Shown: positions 48,421 to 56,576, counted from the stretch's first letter. The stretch is 64,000 nucleotides of DNA from an uncultured Bacteroidota bacterium (GCA_902762805.1 CACWPQ010000004.1:46977-110976); one strand, 5' to 3'. The notes: generated by a model from the sequence alone, not told the origin. Translations and numbers: made by a program.

Positions 48421-50004
48421 ATGTCAAAACTTCTCCTCCTGGGCGACGAGGCCATAGCCCAAGCCTTTATCGACGCCGGCGGCAGCGCCATCAACAGCTA
48501 CCCCGGCACCCCCTCCACCCAGATTACCGAATACGTCATCAAGTCCAAACAGGCCAAAGAGCAGGGCGTGGTGGCCAACTGGTGCGCCAACGAGAAGACC
48601 GCCCTCGAAGCCTCCATCGGCGTGGCTTACAGCGGCAAGCGCGCCATGACCTGCATGAAGCACGTCGGCCTCAACGTCTGCGGCGACCCCTTCATGAACG
48701 CCTCCATCATCGGCACCAAGGGTGTCCTCATCGTGGTGGCCGACGACCCCAGCATGTTCTCCAGCCAGGACGAGCAGGACAGCCGCTACTACGGCCACTG
48801 GGCCATGATCCCCATGCTTGAGCCCTCGAACCAGCAGGAGGCTTACGACATGGTCTTCTTCGGCTACGACCTGAGCGAGCAGATGGGCACCCCCATCCTG
48901 ATGCGCATCCCCACCCGCCTGGCCCACAGCCGCGCCGGCGTCGAGCGCCGCGCCGTCCGCCCGCAGAACCCCCTCTCCAGCCCCAGCGACCCCAAGAGCT
49001 ACGTGCTCCTGCCCGCCAACGCCAAGCGCCTCTACCGCGACCTTATCGACAAGCAGCCCGCCTTCACCAAGAGCAGCGAGGAGAGCGGCTACAACCAGTA
49101 CATCGACGGCGCCGACAAGAGCCGCGGCATCATCGCCACCGGCATCGCCATCAACTACCTCCAGGAGTGCTTCCCCGGCGGTAAGTGCCCCTACCCCGTG
49201 GTCAAGGTAACACAGTACCCCCTGCCCTTCAACATGCTCAACAAGCTGTACGATGAGTGCGCCGAAATCCTCGTCCTCGAGGACGGCCAGCCCTTCGTCG
49301 AGGAGCATATCAAGGGCTTCCTCGGCAAAGGCAAGCCCGTGCACGGCCGCCTCGACGAGGTGATCCGCCGCGACGGCGAGCTCAATGCCGAGAAGGTGGC
49401 CGCCGCCCTCGGCATGCCCATGCCCAAAGGCCCCGAGGTGCCCGAGGTGGTTACCAACCGCCCCCCCGCACTCTGCGTCGGCTGCCCCCACATCGACAGC
49501 TACGAAGCCGTCAACGAGGTGCTCAAGAAATACCCCAACGGCCGCGTCTTCGGCGACATCGGATGCTACACCCTCGGCTTCAACATGGGCGCCATCGACA
49601 CCACCGTCTGCATGGGTGCCTCCATCACCATGGCCAAGGGCGCCGCTGAAATGGGCATCTTCCCCGCCATCGGCGTCATCGGCGACGGCACCTTCGGCCA
49701 CAGCGGCATGACCGGCCTGCTCGACTGCATCAACGAAAAGGCCAACGTCATCATCATGATTCTCGACAACGACATCACCGCCATGACCGGCGGCCAGCCC
49801 TCCAGCGCCAACATGAAGCTCTTCAACATCTGCAAGGGCCTCGGTGTCGACGAGAAGCACATCCGCACCATCGTACCCCTCAAGAAAAACCACGAGGAGT
49901 TCGTCAAGATTCTCGAGGAGGAAATCGCCTACGACGGCGTGAGCGTCATCATCCCGCAGCGCGTCTGCATCGTCGAGAACAAGAAACGTATTGCTAACAA
50001 ATAA
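48421..50004 (+). CDS. iorA: Indolepyruvate:ferredoxin oxidoreductase, alpha subunit
   Basis: TPP-dependent subunit that oxidatively decarboxylates aryl pyruvates to aryl-acetyl-CoA, reducing ferredoxin. The 527-residue product has SYPGTPSTQI and ANEKTALEASIG (pyrimidine domain), SSQDEQDSRYYG, CVGCPH, FGDIGCYTLG and the TPP motif GDGTFGHSGMTGLLD ending in NDITAMTGGQP. It stops soon after SVIIPQRVCIV and lacks the C-terminal two-cluster ferredoxin domain found in archaeal IorA, so electrons must pass to a separate ferredoxin. iorB follows 12 bp later. Confidence 0.95.
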   Translation: MSKLLLLGDEAIAQAFIDAGGSAINSYPGTPSTQITEYVIKSKQAKEQGVVANWCANEKTALEASIGVAYSGKRAMTCMKHVGLNVCGDPFMNASIIGTKGVLIVVADDPSMFSSQDEQDSRYYGHWAMIPMLEPSNQQEAYDMVFFGYDLSEQMGTPILMRIPTRLAHSRAGVERRAVRPQNPLSSPSDPKSYVLLPANAKRLYRDLIDKQPAFTKSSEESGYNQYIDGADKSRGIIATGIAINYLQECFPGGKCPYPVVKVTQYPLPFNMLNKLYDECAEILVLEDGQPFVEEHIKGFLGKGKPVHGRLDEVIRRDGELNAEKVAAALGMPMPKGPEVPEVVTNRPPALCVGCPHIDSYEAVNEVLKKYPNGRVFGDIGCYTLGFNMGAIDTTVCMGASITMAKGAAEMGIFPAIGVIGDGTFGHSGMTGLLDCINEKANVIIMILDNDITAMTGGQPSSANMKLFNICKGLGVDEKHIRTIVPLKKNHEEFVKILEEEIAYDGVSVIIPQRVCIVENKKRIANK

Positions 50005-50016
50005 GTTGAACATATC

Positions 50017-50580
50017 ATGAAAAAAGACATCATACTCTGCGGCGTAGGCGGCGACGGCATCGTCTCCGTGGCCAAAATCATCAGCGACGCCGCCCTCAAC
50101 CTGGGTCTCAACGTCAAACAGAGCGAAATCCACGGCATGAGCCAGCGCGGCGGCTCGGTGTTCAGCCACCTCCGCGTCAGCTCCGACCCCATCTTCTCCG
50201 ACGTCATCCCCGAAGGCAAGGCCGACATCATCCTCAGCTCCGAGCCCATGGAGGCCCTGCGCTACCTGCCCTTCCTGGCTCCCGACGGCGTGGTCATCAC
50301 CAACAGCGACCCCTTCGTCAACATCACCAACTACCCCGACATCGAGAAGGTCAACGCCGAGCTTAAGAAACTCTCCAAGCTGGTATGCTTCAACGCCAAC
50401 GCCATTGCCAAGGAACTCAACGCCCGCGGTAACATGGTGCTCCTCGGCGCTGCCGCCCCCTACCTGGAGATTGCCTTCGAAGAGCTCGAGAAAGCCATCC
50501 AGAGCATCTTCGGCCGCAAGGGCGAAGCCGTCGTCGAGACCAACATCAAGGCCATCCGCGCCGGCCGCGACGCCAAGTAA
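50017..50580 (+). CDS. iorB: Indolepyruvate:ferredoxin oxidoreductase, beta subunit
   Basis: The gamma-type catalytic partner of IorA. The 187-residue product has the family N-terminus ILCGVGGDGIVSVAKII, SEIHGMSQRGGSVFSHLR and an end typical of the short bacterial form. It belongs to amino-acid (Trp, Phe, Tyr) fermentation or, in reverse, aryl-acid assimilation. Same operon as iorA; a strong hairpin follows the stop. Confidence 0.95.
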   Translation: MKKDIILCGVGGDGIVSVAKIISDAALNLGLNVKQSEIHGMSQRGGSVFSHLRVSSDPIFSDVIPEGKADIILSSEPMEALRYLPFLAPDGVVITNSDPFVNITNYPDIEKVNAELKKLSKLVCFNANAIAKELNARGNMVLLGAAAPYLEIAFEELEKAIQSIFGRKGEAVVETNIKAIRAGRDAK

Positions 50581-50610
50581 TCGCCACAAAATCATAGTAA
50601 CAAAACATAA

Positions 50611-50652
50611 AACCCACCGCCAACTTGGTTCATTCCAAATTGGCGGTGGGTT
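50611..50652. terminator. Bidirectional terminator between iorB and CoA-transferase gene
   Basis: AACCCACCGCCAACTTGG (50611-50628), loop TTCATT, CCAAATTGGCGGTGGGTT (50635-50652): an 18-bp stem with one mismatch. Followed by TTCTTTATTG on the plus strand, and A-rich on the left, which serves the convergent gene. Confidence 0.85.
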
Positions 50653-50679
50653 CTTTATTGTCTTTTGTAGCGAAGCTGG

Positions 50680-51327
50680 CTATTTCTTAATAATATAGTC
50701 GACGAAGATGGCGGGGGTCTTGACGTTCTCGGGGGCGATGCTGCCGGTGGGGACGATTTCCTGGGGCTCGACGATGACGGTGTCGGCGGCGGTGGCCATC
50801 ATGGGGCAGAAGTTCTGGCTGGTGCCTTTGTAGACGAGGTTGCCGTCCTCGTCGCTGATGTTGGCGCCGATGATGGCGACGTCGGCACGGACGGGCTTCT
50901 CGAGGAGGTACTCTTTGCCGTCGACAGTGACTTTCTGCTTGCCGTTTTCGACGACGGTGCCGAGGCCGGTCTGGGTGAGGACACCGCCGAGGCCGGCGCC
51001 GGCGGCGCGGATTTGCTCGGCGAGGGTGCCCTGGGGCTGGAGGGTGACCTTCAGCTCGCCGGAGTTCATCTGGTCGATGGTGTTGTTGTTGGTGCCGATG
51101 TGGGTGGCGATGAGCTCTTTGACCTGGTGGTTGGTGATGAGTTTGCCGACGCCGACTTCGGGATAGGCGGTGTCGTTGCAGATGATGGTGAGGTCCTTGA
51201 CGTTGCGAGCGACGAGTTCGTCGATGAGGGCGATGGGGTTGCCCACGCCGAGAAAACCTCCAACCATGATGGTCATGCCGTCGTGAATCTTGTCGGCGGC
51301 CTCTTTTACTGTGACAAATTTCTTCAT
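50680..51327 (-). CDS. Class I CoA-transferase, subunit A only
   Basis: A 215-residue AtoD/ScoA-type subunit, with GMTIMVGGFLGVGNP (oxyanion-hole glycine loop), LTIICNDTAYPEVGVGKLI, HIGTNNNTIDQMNSGE, PQGTLAEQIRAAGAGLGGVLTQTGLGT and ADVAIIGANISDEDGNLVYKG. These enzymes work as A/B pairs and the catalytic glutamate is in subunit B, which is not encoded beside it: the downstream side is a terminator and convergent iorB. Start ATG 51327 begins the conserved region. The substrate could be acetoacetate, butyrate or another short acid. Confidence 0.9.
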   Translation of the reverse strand: MKKFVTVKEAADKIHDGMTIMVGGFLGVGNPIALIDELVARNVKDLTIICNDTAYPEVGVGKLITNHQVKELIATHIGTNNNTIDQMNSGELKVTLQPQGTLAEQIRAAGAGLGGVLTQTGLGTVVENGKQKVTVDGKEYLLEKPVRADVAIIGANISDEDGNLVYKGTSQNFCPMMATAADTVIVEPQEIVPTGSIAPENVKTPAIFVDYIIKK

Positions 51328-51372
51328 GATATATACTATTTTATTTGTTGTTTCGTAGCTGAAATCAGCGTG

Positions 51373-51380
51373 CAAATATA
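51373..51380 (-). promoter_or_regulatory. CoA-transferase promoter -7 box (TATATTTG)
   Basis: Minus-strand TAnnTTTG match 46 bp before the ATG at 51327, back to back with the promoter at 51409-51440. Confidence 0.65.
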
Positions 51381-51408
51381 CACCATTTTTTGCAATTGGT
51401 AAAAAAAA

Positions 51409-51440
51409 TTTGTCCAAGTTGCAAAATATGAGTACTTTTG
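51409..51440 (+). promoter_or_regulatory. Promoter (TTTG-N20-TACTTTTG)
   Basis: -33 TTTG at 51409-51412 and -7 TACTTTTG at 51433-51440, 26 bp before the ATG at 51467. Confidence 0.75.
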
Positions 51441-51466
51441 CAGTTGGAAATTAAAGCGAAAAAAAG

Positions 51467-52105
51467 ATGAAAAGACTGCTTTTTGCGCTTGTAATCACGC
51501 TGTTTGGCGTGGTGGTGAGTGCACAGGAATATGTGGAGCCGGTGGAGAAATGGAAGGTGGCCGAGGTGTGGGGTAACAACTACCACGGCTGGTCGTTCCA
51601 TCAGGATTGGGAGGTGGATTTCACCGTCGAGGGACAGGACGGACGCTTCACGCCGACCGACGAGGAGATTGCCGACGCGGAGGCGCTGATACAGAAGCGT
51701 ATCGCCTATGTCAACCGCGACCACCACAACCAGGGCGGCATGTGCCCCATCATCGACGAGCACATGCGGAAATACCGCCGCCAGTATGTGGGTTTCACCA
51801 ACGATCGCGGCGACCATATCATCTGGGCCAACTTCCTGTGGGACGATAACTTGACCGACGAGAAGCTGGCCTCCGACGTGCTGCTCACCAAGGGCGGCTG
51901 CGGCCGTTTCTGGCACCTCAAGTGCAACCTCGCCACGCGCAAGGTCTACGGTCTGGAGGTGAACGAGGCGGGCGACGAGGTGGTCTACCTGCCGCGCGTG
52001 CAGAAGCCCGGTCCCCGCATCAGCAAGTCGAAACCCCGCGACCGCAAGCAGAAGGTGCGCAAGACAGGCATCATCCACGGCCCCGAGGACAAGGTCTTCA
52101 ACTAG
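51467..52105 (+). CDS. Secreted protein of unknown function
   Basis: A 212-residue protein with a signal peptide (about 1-19, VVVSAQ). The mature region contains HHNQGGMCPIIDEHMRKYRRQYVGF and KGGCGRFWHLKCNLATRKVYGLEVN, with three cysteines and several histidines that could bind metal, and a very basic C-terminal tail (SKSKPRDRKQKVRKTG). No family recognised. First gene of a possible operon with the GtrA protein, 6 bp downstream. Confidence 0.75.
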   Translation: MKRLLFALVITLFGVVVSAQEYVEPVEKWKVAEVWGNNYHGWSFHQDWEVDFTVEGQDGRFTPTDEEIADAEALIQKRIAYVNRDHHNQGGMCPIIDEHMRKYRRQYVGFTNDRGDHIIWANFLWDDNLTDEKLASDVLLTKGGCGRFWHLKCNLATRKVYGLEVNEAGDEVVYLPRVQKPGPRISKSKPRDRKQKVRKTGIIHGPEDKVFN

Positions 52106-52111
52106 GTCATC

Positions 52112-52537
52112 ATGGAACTCAAACCCCTTGTTTTCAAATTCATAAAGTTCGGCATTGTAGGTGCCATCGGTGCCGTTGTCGACTTTGGCCTGACGGCGCT
52201 CTGCAAGGGCATCTTCGGCATGCCCGACCTGGTGTCCAACGCCATCGGCTTCACCGTCGCCGCCACCTGCAACTACTACCTCAACCGCGTATGGACATGG
52301 CGGAGCACATCCAAAGAGGTGGGCGTCGAATACGCCAAGTTCTTCTTTGTGTCGCTCATCGGCCTGGGGCTCAACTCGCTTATCATGTTCCTGCTGAAAG
52401 ACACCACCATCGTGCCGCGCTTTGTCGAGACCACTCTCGACTGGAACTTCTGGGTGGCGAAGGTTATCGCCACGGGCGTGGTGATGGTGTGGAACTTCCT
52501 GGCCAACAATTTCTTCACATTCAAGAAAAAGAAATAA
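52112..52537 (+). CDS. GtrA-family membrane protein
   Basis: A 141-residue protein with four membrane helices and the family landmarks FIKFGIVGAIGAVVDFGLTALL-like start, AIGFTVAATCNYYLNRVWTW in the middle and NFLANNFFTF at the end. GtrA proteins are thought to flip lipid-linked sugars across the inner membrane, working with a GT2 glycosyltransferase; a candidate partner is at 34415-35347. Confidence 0.92.
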   Translation: MELKPLVFKFIKFGIVGAIGAVVDFGLTALCKGIFGMPDLVSNAIGFTVAATCNYYLNRVWTWRSTSKEVGVEYAKFFFVSLIGLGLNSLIMFLLKDTTIVPRFVETTLDWNFWVAKVIATGVVMVWNFLANNFFTFKKKK

Positions 52538-52557
52538 TCAACACATAAAGAGTCATT

Positions 52558-53760
52558 ATGGAAATCCTGTCCAATAGAATCCTCAACATGGCCGAGAGCG
52601 AGACTCTGGCCATGACCGCCAAGGCCCGCGAGCTGAAAGCCCAGGGCAAGGACGTCATCAGCCTCTCGATCGGCGAGCCCGACTTCAACACTCCCGAGGT
52701 GGTGAAGGAAGCCGCCAAGAAGGCTATCGATGACAATTTCACCCACTATCCCCCCGTGCCTGGCTACCCCGACCTGCGCGAGGCCATCTGCGAGAAGTTC
52801 CGCCGCGACAACGGGCTGGAATTCAAGCCCGAGCAGATTGTGGTCAGCACCGGTGCCAAGCAGAGCATCTACCAGCTGGTGCAGTGCCTGGTCAACCCCG
52901 GCGACGAGGTGATCATCCCCACCCCCTTCTGGGTGAGTTACAAGGAAATCGTGCGCGTGGCCGAGGGCAAGTGCGTCTACGTGAAGACCAGCCTTGAGAA
53001 CGACTTCAAGGTGACGCCCGAGCAACTCGAGGCCGCCATCACGCCCCGCACCAAGCTCATCATGTTCTCCTCGCCCAGCAACCCCACCGGCATGCTCTAC
53101 ACCAAAGAGGAGCTGCGCGGCATCGCCGAGGTGGTGGCGCGCCACGAGAACCTCTTTGTCATGGCCGACGAAATCTACGAGCACATCAACTTCGTGGGCC
53201 GCCACGAGTCGATCGCCCAGTTCCCCGAGGTGAAGGACCGCGTGATCACCGTCAACGGCGTGGCCAAGGGCTTCGCCATGACCGGCTGGCGCATCGGCTT
53301 CATCGCCGCCCCCACCGTCATCGCCAAGGCCTGCAACAAGCTGCAGGGCCAGGTGACCAGCGCCACCTGCTCCATCGCCCAGAAGGCCACCGTCTGCGCC
53401 ATGCTGCTCGACCCCAAGAGTTCGAAAGACATCATCGACATGCGGGCTATCTTCCAGCAGCGCCGCGACATGGTCTATCAGCTGCTGTGCGACATCCCCG
53501 GCCTGAAGGTGCGCCTGCCGCAGGGCGCCTTCTACTTCTTCCCCGACGTGAGCGCCTACTACGGCAAGTCGGCCGGCGGCCGCAAGATAGAGAACTCGAC
53601 CGACATGGCTTTCTACCTGCTCGAGGAGGCCGGCGTGGCCACGGTGATGGGTTCTGCCTTCGGCGACGACGCCTGCATCCGCCTCTCCTACGCCACCAGC
53701 GAGGACCTGCTGCGCGAAGCCATGCGCCGCATCAAGGAGGCCCTGGCCAAACTGGCCTAA
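52558..53760 (+). CDS. PLP-dependent class I aminotransferase (aspartate aminotransferase type)
   Basis: A 400-residue fold-type I enzyme. PLP-binding Lys237 in VNGVAKGFAMTGWRIG, Asn175 in SSPSNPTG, Asp204 and Tyr207 in ADEIYEH, Arg near the C-terminus in CIRLSYATS. Sequence is most like the Thermus/Bacillus type aspartate aminotransferase, so aspartate/2-oxoglutarate is the likely pair, although prephenate or aromatic activity occurs in relatives. Followed by a strong terminator; lysC, which consumes aspartate, lies two genes on. Confidence 0.93.
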   Translation: MEILSNRILNMAESETLAMTAKARELKAQGKDVISLSIGEPDFNTPEVVKEAAKKAIDDNFTHYPPVPGYPDLREAICEKFRRDNGLEFKPEQIVVSTGAKQSIYQLVQCLVNPGDEVIIPTPFWVSYKEIVRVAEGKCVYVKTSLENDFKVTPEQLEAAITPRTKLIMFSSPSNPTGMLYTKEELRGIAEVVARHENLFVMADEIYEHINFVGRHESIAQFPEVKDRVITVNGVAKGFAMTGWRIGFIAAPTVIAKACNKLQGQVTSATCSIAQKATVCAMLLDPKSSKDIIDMRAIFQQRRDMVYQLLCDIPGLKVRLPQGAFYFFPDVSAYYGKSAGGRKIENSTDMAFYLLEEAGVATVMGSAFGDDACIRLSYATSEDLLREAMRRIKEALAKLA

Positions 53761-53780
53761 CCACCTGACAAACAGCATCG

Positions 53781-53811
53781 AGGGCTGCCATACGGCAGCC
53801 CTTTCTTTTTT
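53781..53811 (+). terminator. Intrinsic terminator after aminotransferase gene
   Basis: AGGGCTGCC (53781-53789), loop ATAC, GGCAGCCCT (53794-53802), then TTCTTTTTT. Confidence 0.92.
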
Positions 53812-53891
53812 GCGCAAAAATTTGAAAAAAAAGGCCAAAAAGGCCGAATTTTGCCTATCCACAAAGCGGTGATAGACAGCACATTGAAGGC

Positions 53892-53976
53892 ATCCTCTTC
53901 TTCTCCTCTTCTTACCCTCTTCTTCCTCTCCTGCACCAGAGGAGGGAGGGGGGCGGGAGGACGGAGGAGGGGGGAC
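53892..53976. other. Polypyrimidine tract followed by polypurine tract
   Basis: About 40 nt of CTCTTCTTC-type pyrimidines (53892-53931) then about 39 nt of GGAGGGAGG-type purines (53938-53976), separated by 6 nt, just upstream of smpB. It would form a GA/CT hairpin in RNA and has triplex potential in DNA. Confidence 0.7.
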
Positions 53977-54013
53977 ACAATATTTTGGAAAAAGGTGCGT
54001 TGTAGTAGGCGTT

Positions 54014-54466
54014 ATGATTGAGAAAAACATCATAGAAATCAAAAACAAAAGGGCCGCCTTCGAGTACTTCCTGATGGACGAGTATACGGCGGGTATCGTG
54101 CTGATGGGCAGCGAGATAAAGAGTATCCGCGAGGGCAAGGCCAACCTGGGCGACGCCTGGTGCACCTTTATCGGCAACGAACTGTTTGTGCGCGACATGC
54201 ACATTTCGGAATACAAATTCGGCTCCTACTGGGGCCATCAGGCCAAGCGCGACCGCAAGCTACTCCTCAACCGGCGCGAGCTGAAGAAACTGCAGGCGCG
54301 CATCAAGGAGCGCGGCTACACCATCGTGCCGGTCATGCTCTTCGTCAACCCCAAGGGCTACGCGAAGATGACCATCGCCCTGGCCAAGGGCAAGCACCAC
54401 TACGACAAGCGCGAGACGCTGAAAGCCAAGGACTCGCGCCGCGACATGGAACGGGAGCTGGCATAG
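54014..54466 (+). CDS. smpB: SsrA-binding protein
   Basis: Partner of tmRNA in rescuing stalled ribosomes. The 150-residue product is full length: [93 protein letters not shown] and the basic C-terminal tail. No tmRNA was recognised nearby. GAGTAAA repeats separate it from lysC. Confidence 0.97.
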   Translation: MIEKNIIEIKNKRAAFEYFLMDEYTAGIVLMGSEIKSIREGKANLGDAWCTFIGNELFVRDMHISEYKFGSYWGHQAKRDRKLLLNRRELKKLQARIKERGYTIVPVMLFVNPKGYAKMTIALAKGKHHYDKRETLKAKDSRRDMERELA

Positions 54467-54497
54467 TAAAGGAGTAAAGGAGTAAAGGAGACAAGAC
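54466..54497. repeat. GGAGTAAA direct repeats between smpB and lysC
   Basis: Three units of TAAAGGAG followed by GGAGACAAG occupy most of the 33-bp gap. Same class as 2014-2046. Confidence 0.7.
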
Positions 54498-54499
54498 AG

Positions 54500-55768
54500 A
54501 TGAAAGTATTCAAATTCGGAGGCGCCTCCGTCAACAGCGCCGAGGCGGTGCGCAACATGGCGCAGATTGTGCAGTCGCATCTGGAAACGGATCCCCTGGT
54601 GGTGGTGGTGTCCGCCATGGGCAAGACGACGAACCTGCTGGAGAAACTGGTGCCGGGCGTGAGCCCCGACGACGAGGCCACGGCCCTGCGGCAGCAGCTG
54701 GCCGACTACCACCACGAGATAGCCACCTCGCTGATACCGAACGGAACAGGCATCGCGGAGAAGGTGGATGCCCTGCTGCGCAAGCTGGACGAGCGGCGCG
54801 CCTCTCTCCTACCCTCCCCCGAGGCCTACAATTTCAACTACGACCAGGTGGTCTCCTACGGCGAACTGCTTTCGACCACCATCATCGCCGAATACCTCAA
54901 CGACCTTGGAATCAACACCCTATGGGTCGACGCACGGAAGCTGGTGAAAACCGACCACCACTACCGCGAAGGCATCGTGAAATGGGAGCTGACGCGGGCG
55001 GCATGCCGGGCGTTGATGGCTGATTCCATGACATATAGCGTTGTGCTGACGCAGGGCTTCATCGGCGGCACGGCCGACGGCAACACCACCACACTGGGGC
55101 GCGAGGGGTCGGACTACAGCGCGGCCATCCTAGCCCACTGCCTCGAGGCCGAGAGCATGACCATCTGGAAGGACGTGCCGGGCTTCCTCAACGCCGACCC
55201 GAAGTTTTTTTCAGACACGGTCAAAATCAGCCAAATACCATACAATGAGGCCATCGAGCTGGCCTACTACGGCGCCTCGGTCATCCACCCGAAGACGGTG
55301 AAGCCCATCCAAAACAAGGGCATCCCGCTCTACATCCGTTCGTTCATCACGCCGCAGAGCGAGGGGTCGTCGATAGGCAACTATCACACTATCAGCCCCG
55401 AAACACCGCTCTACATCTTCAAGAACAACCAAATCCTGCTCTCCATCCTGCCGAAGGACTTCTCCTTCATAGCGGAGGAGAACCTGCAGGTTATCTTCGG
55501 ACTGCTCAACGAGCTGGGAATCAGGGTGAACCTGATGCAGAACTCGGCCTTGAGCTTCTCCATCTGCATCGACAACAACCCGCAGCGCACAGGCCTGCTC
55601 ATCGAGCAGCTACAGCACTCATTCCATGTGCGTTACAACGAAAACCTGCAACTAATCACCATCCGCTACTACACGCAGGAGGTAATCGACCGCATCGTGG
55701 CAGGCCGCCCCGTGCTGCTCGAGCAGCGCAGCCGCTCGACCGAGCAGCTCATCGTGCCGCAGGGATGA
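54500..55768 (+). CDS. lysC: Aspartate kinase
   Basis: Phosphorylates aspartate, the first step toward diaminopimelate, lysine, methionine and threonine. The 422-residue product has KFGGASV at the N-terminus (usual KFGGTSV with T to A), VVVVSAMGKTTNLLE, SYGELLSTTI, TLGREGSDYSAAILA, WKDVPGFLNADPK and ASVIHPKTVKPI, then a shortened ACT region. It is monofunctional, with no homoserine dehydrogenase domain. dapB of the same pathway is at 1332. Confidence 0.94.
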   Translation: MKVFKFGGASVNSAEAVRNMAQIVQSHLETDPLVVVVSAMGKTTNLLEKLVPGVSPDDEATALRQQLADYHHEIATSLIPNGTGIAEKVDALLRKLDERRASLLPSPEAYNFNYDQVVSYGELLSTTIIAEYLNDLGINTLWVDARKLVKTDHHYREGIVKWELTRAACRALMADSMTYSVVLTQGFIGGTADGNTTTLGREGSDYSAAILAHCLEAESMTIWKDVPGFLNADPKFFSDTVKISQIPYNEAIELAYYGASVIHPKTVKPIQNKGIPLYIRSFITPQSEGSSIGNYHTISPETPLYIFKNNQILLSILPKDFSFIAEENLQVIFGLLNELGIRVNLMQNSALSFSICIDNNPQRTGLLIEQLQHSFHVRYNENLQLITIRYYTQEVIDRIVAGRPVLLEQRSRSTEQLIVPQG

Positions 55769-55789
55769 ACACGAAGAGGCCAAGCTGAG

Positions 55790-55823
55790 AGCGGTTTATG
55801 CAGATTTATAAATCGCTTTTTTG
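55790..55823 (+). terminator. Intrinsic terminator after lysC
   Basis: AGCGGTTTAT (55790-55799) pairs with ATAAATCGCT (55808-55817, one G-T pair), then TTTTTG. Confidence 0.8.
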
Positions 55824-55876
55824 TGCTATTCCACAGCACGTTGCATTTTTTTCTCTTCCATGTGGGAAAAAGTTTG

Positions 55877-55884
55877 TATTTTTG
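55877..55884 (+). promoter_or_regulatory. Promoter -7 box (TATTTTTG) of structured region
   Basis: TAnnTTTG match after the lysC terminator. The next protein-coding start is 285 bp downstream, leaving a long structured leader or a separate RNA. Confidence 0.6.
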
Positions 55885-55890
55885 CACTCG

Positions 55891-56104
55891 GTTTCGGCTG
55901 CGACGGCGGCCGGGGCCGACAGTGAATTAAACAACGAAGCGTTATGCTCGGCTGCTAACGGAACGTGAGAAATTCTATGTATAACAGCAAGCGAGTTATG
56001 ATGGTTCGCGCGTGTGCGTGGACTATGTACTACATCTGCTGTTATAGGTTATTCTCACGACCTCCGTTAGAGACGTGGTATATCAGCGCCACGCTTCTTT
56101 TATT
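55891..56104 (+). ncRNA. Structured non-coding RNA candidate, nested hairpin
   Basis: Three nested paired blocks: CTAACGGA (55955-55962) with TCCGTTAG (56063-56070), CGTGAGAA (55964-55971) with TTCTCACG (56052-56059), and TATAACAGCA (55980-55989) with TGCTGTTATA (56037-56046). The loop has further small stems. CGTGG/CCACG (56074-56093) followed by CTTCTTTTATT could end the RNA. It is either a free RNA or a long leader of the CxxC gene. It is not a tmRNA: no T-loop and no usual tag. Ends are approximate. Confidence 0.5.
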
Positions 56105-56168
56105 GTACACCCCGCGCGAGTGCTGGCGGACTTAAAAGTTGCCTCCGACACGTACAAGGAGTTTTTAA

Positions 56169-56576
56169 ATGAAGAAAAGTTCGTTATTTGTATTTTTTTT
56201 CGCTACTTTCATTAGCGTAAATGCGCAAAGTAAGTGTGACGCATGCAGAGGTTATGGTAAGTTTGCATGTAATACTTGTTTTGGAGTAGGCACAACTGTG
56301 CAGTTGGTATATAATCCATACTATGGATCTTATATGTATGTAAGTCAAATATGTCCGACATGTCAAGGCTATTTATATGTTTTATGTCGAAAGTGTAGTG
56401 GAACAGGTCGTTCTGATAATGGTAAAAAAAGAAAAACCTCCAATCCAAGTTTCGGGAGTGCAATTTATAAGGAGTGTACCTTATGTAATTGTAAGGACTA
56501 TAAAGGACCTCATGGGGATTCGTATTGCCAATGCAAACATAAGAGGAGAGAACATGTTTTGCGTACATATAATTGA
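56169..56576 (+). CDS. Small secreted protein with DnaJ-type zinc-binding CxxC repeats
   Basis: A 135-residue protein with a signal peptide (about 1-20, SVNAQ). The mature part has four CxxC pairs (Cys23/26, 34/37, 62/65, 73/76), each in a CxxCxGxG-like context, the exact layout of a DnaJ central zinc domain, and then a basic, cysteine-rich tail (ECTLCNC, SYCQCKHKRREH). There is no J domain. The coding sequence is strikingly AT-rich against its surroundings, which suggests recent transfer. The leader is long and structured. It may be a thiol/zinc chaperone in the envelope; function unproven. Confidence 0.75.
   Translation: MKKSSLFVFFFATFISVNAQSKCDACRGYGKFACNTCFGVGTTVQLVYNPYYGSYMYVSQICPTCQGYLYVLCRKCSGTGRSDNGKKRKTSNPSFGSAIYKECTLCNCKDYKGPHGDSYCQCKHKRREHVLRTYN

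Noticed and set aside
48424..50595. 723-codon minus-strand frame opposite iorAB
   Set aside because: Shadow frame; iorA and iorB on the plus strand carry complete family motifs and a promoter.
55953..56072. Typical integron attC site
   Set aside because: The outer arms CTAAC and GTTAG are suggestive, but the seven-base consensus boxes do not fully match and no second site flanks the CxxC gene. Kept only as an alternative in the finding.
55885..56110. tmRNA (ssrA), suggested by nearby smpB and a peptide-like NNEALCSAA reading
   Set aside because: No tRNA-like T-arm, no acceptor pairing of the ends, and the reading does not end in the usual ALAA tag followed by a stop.
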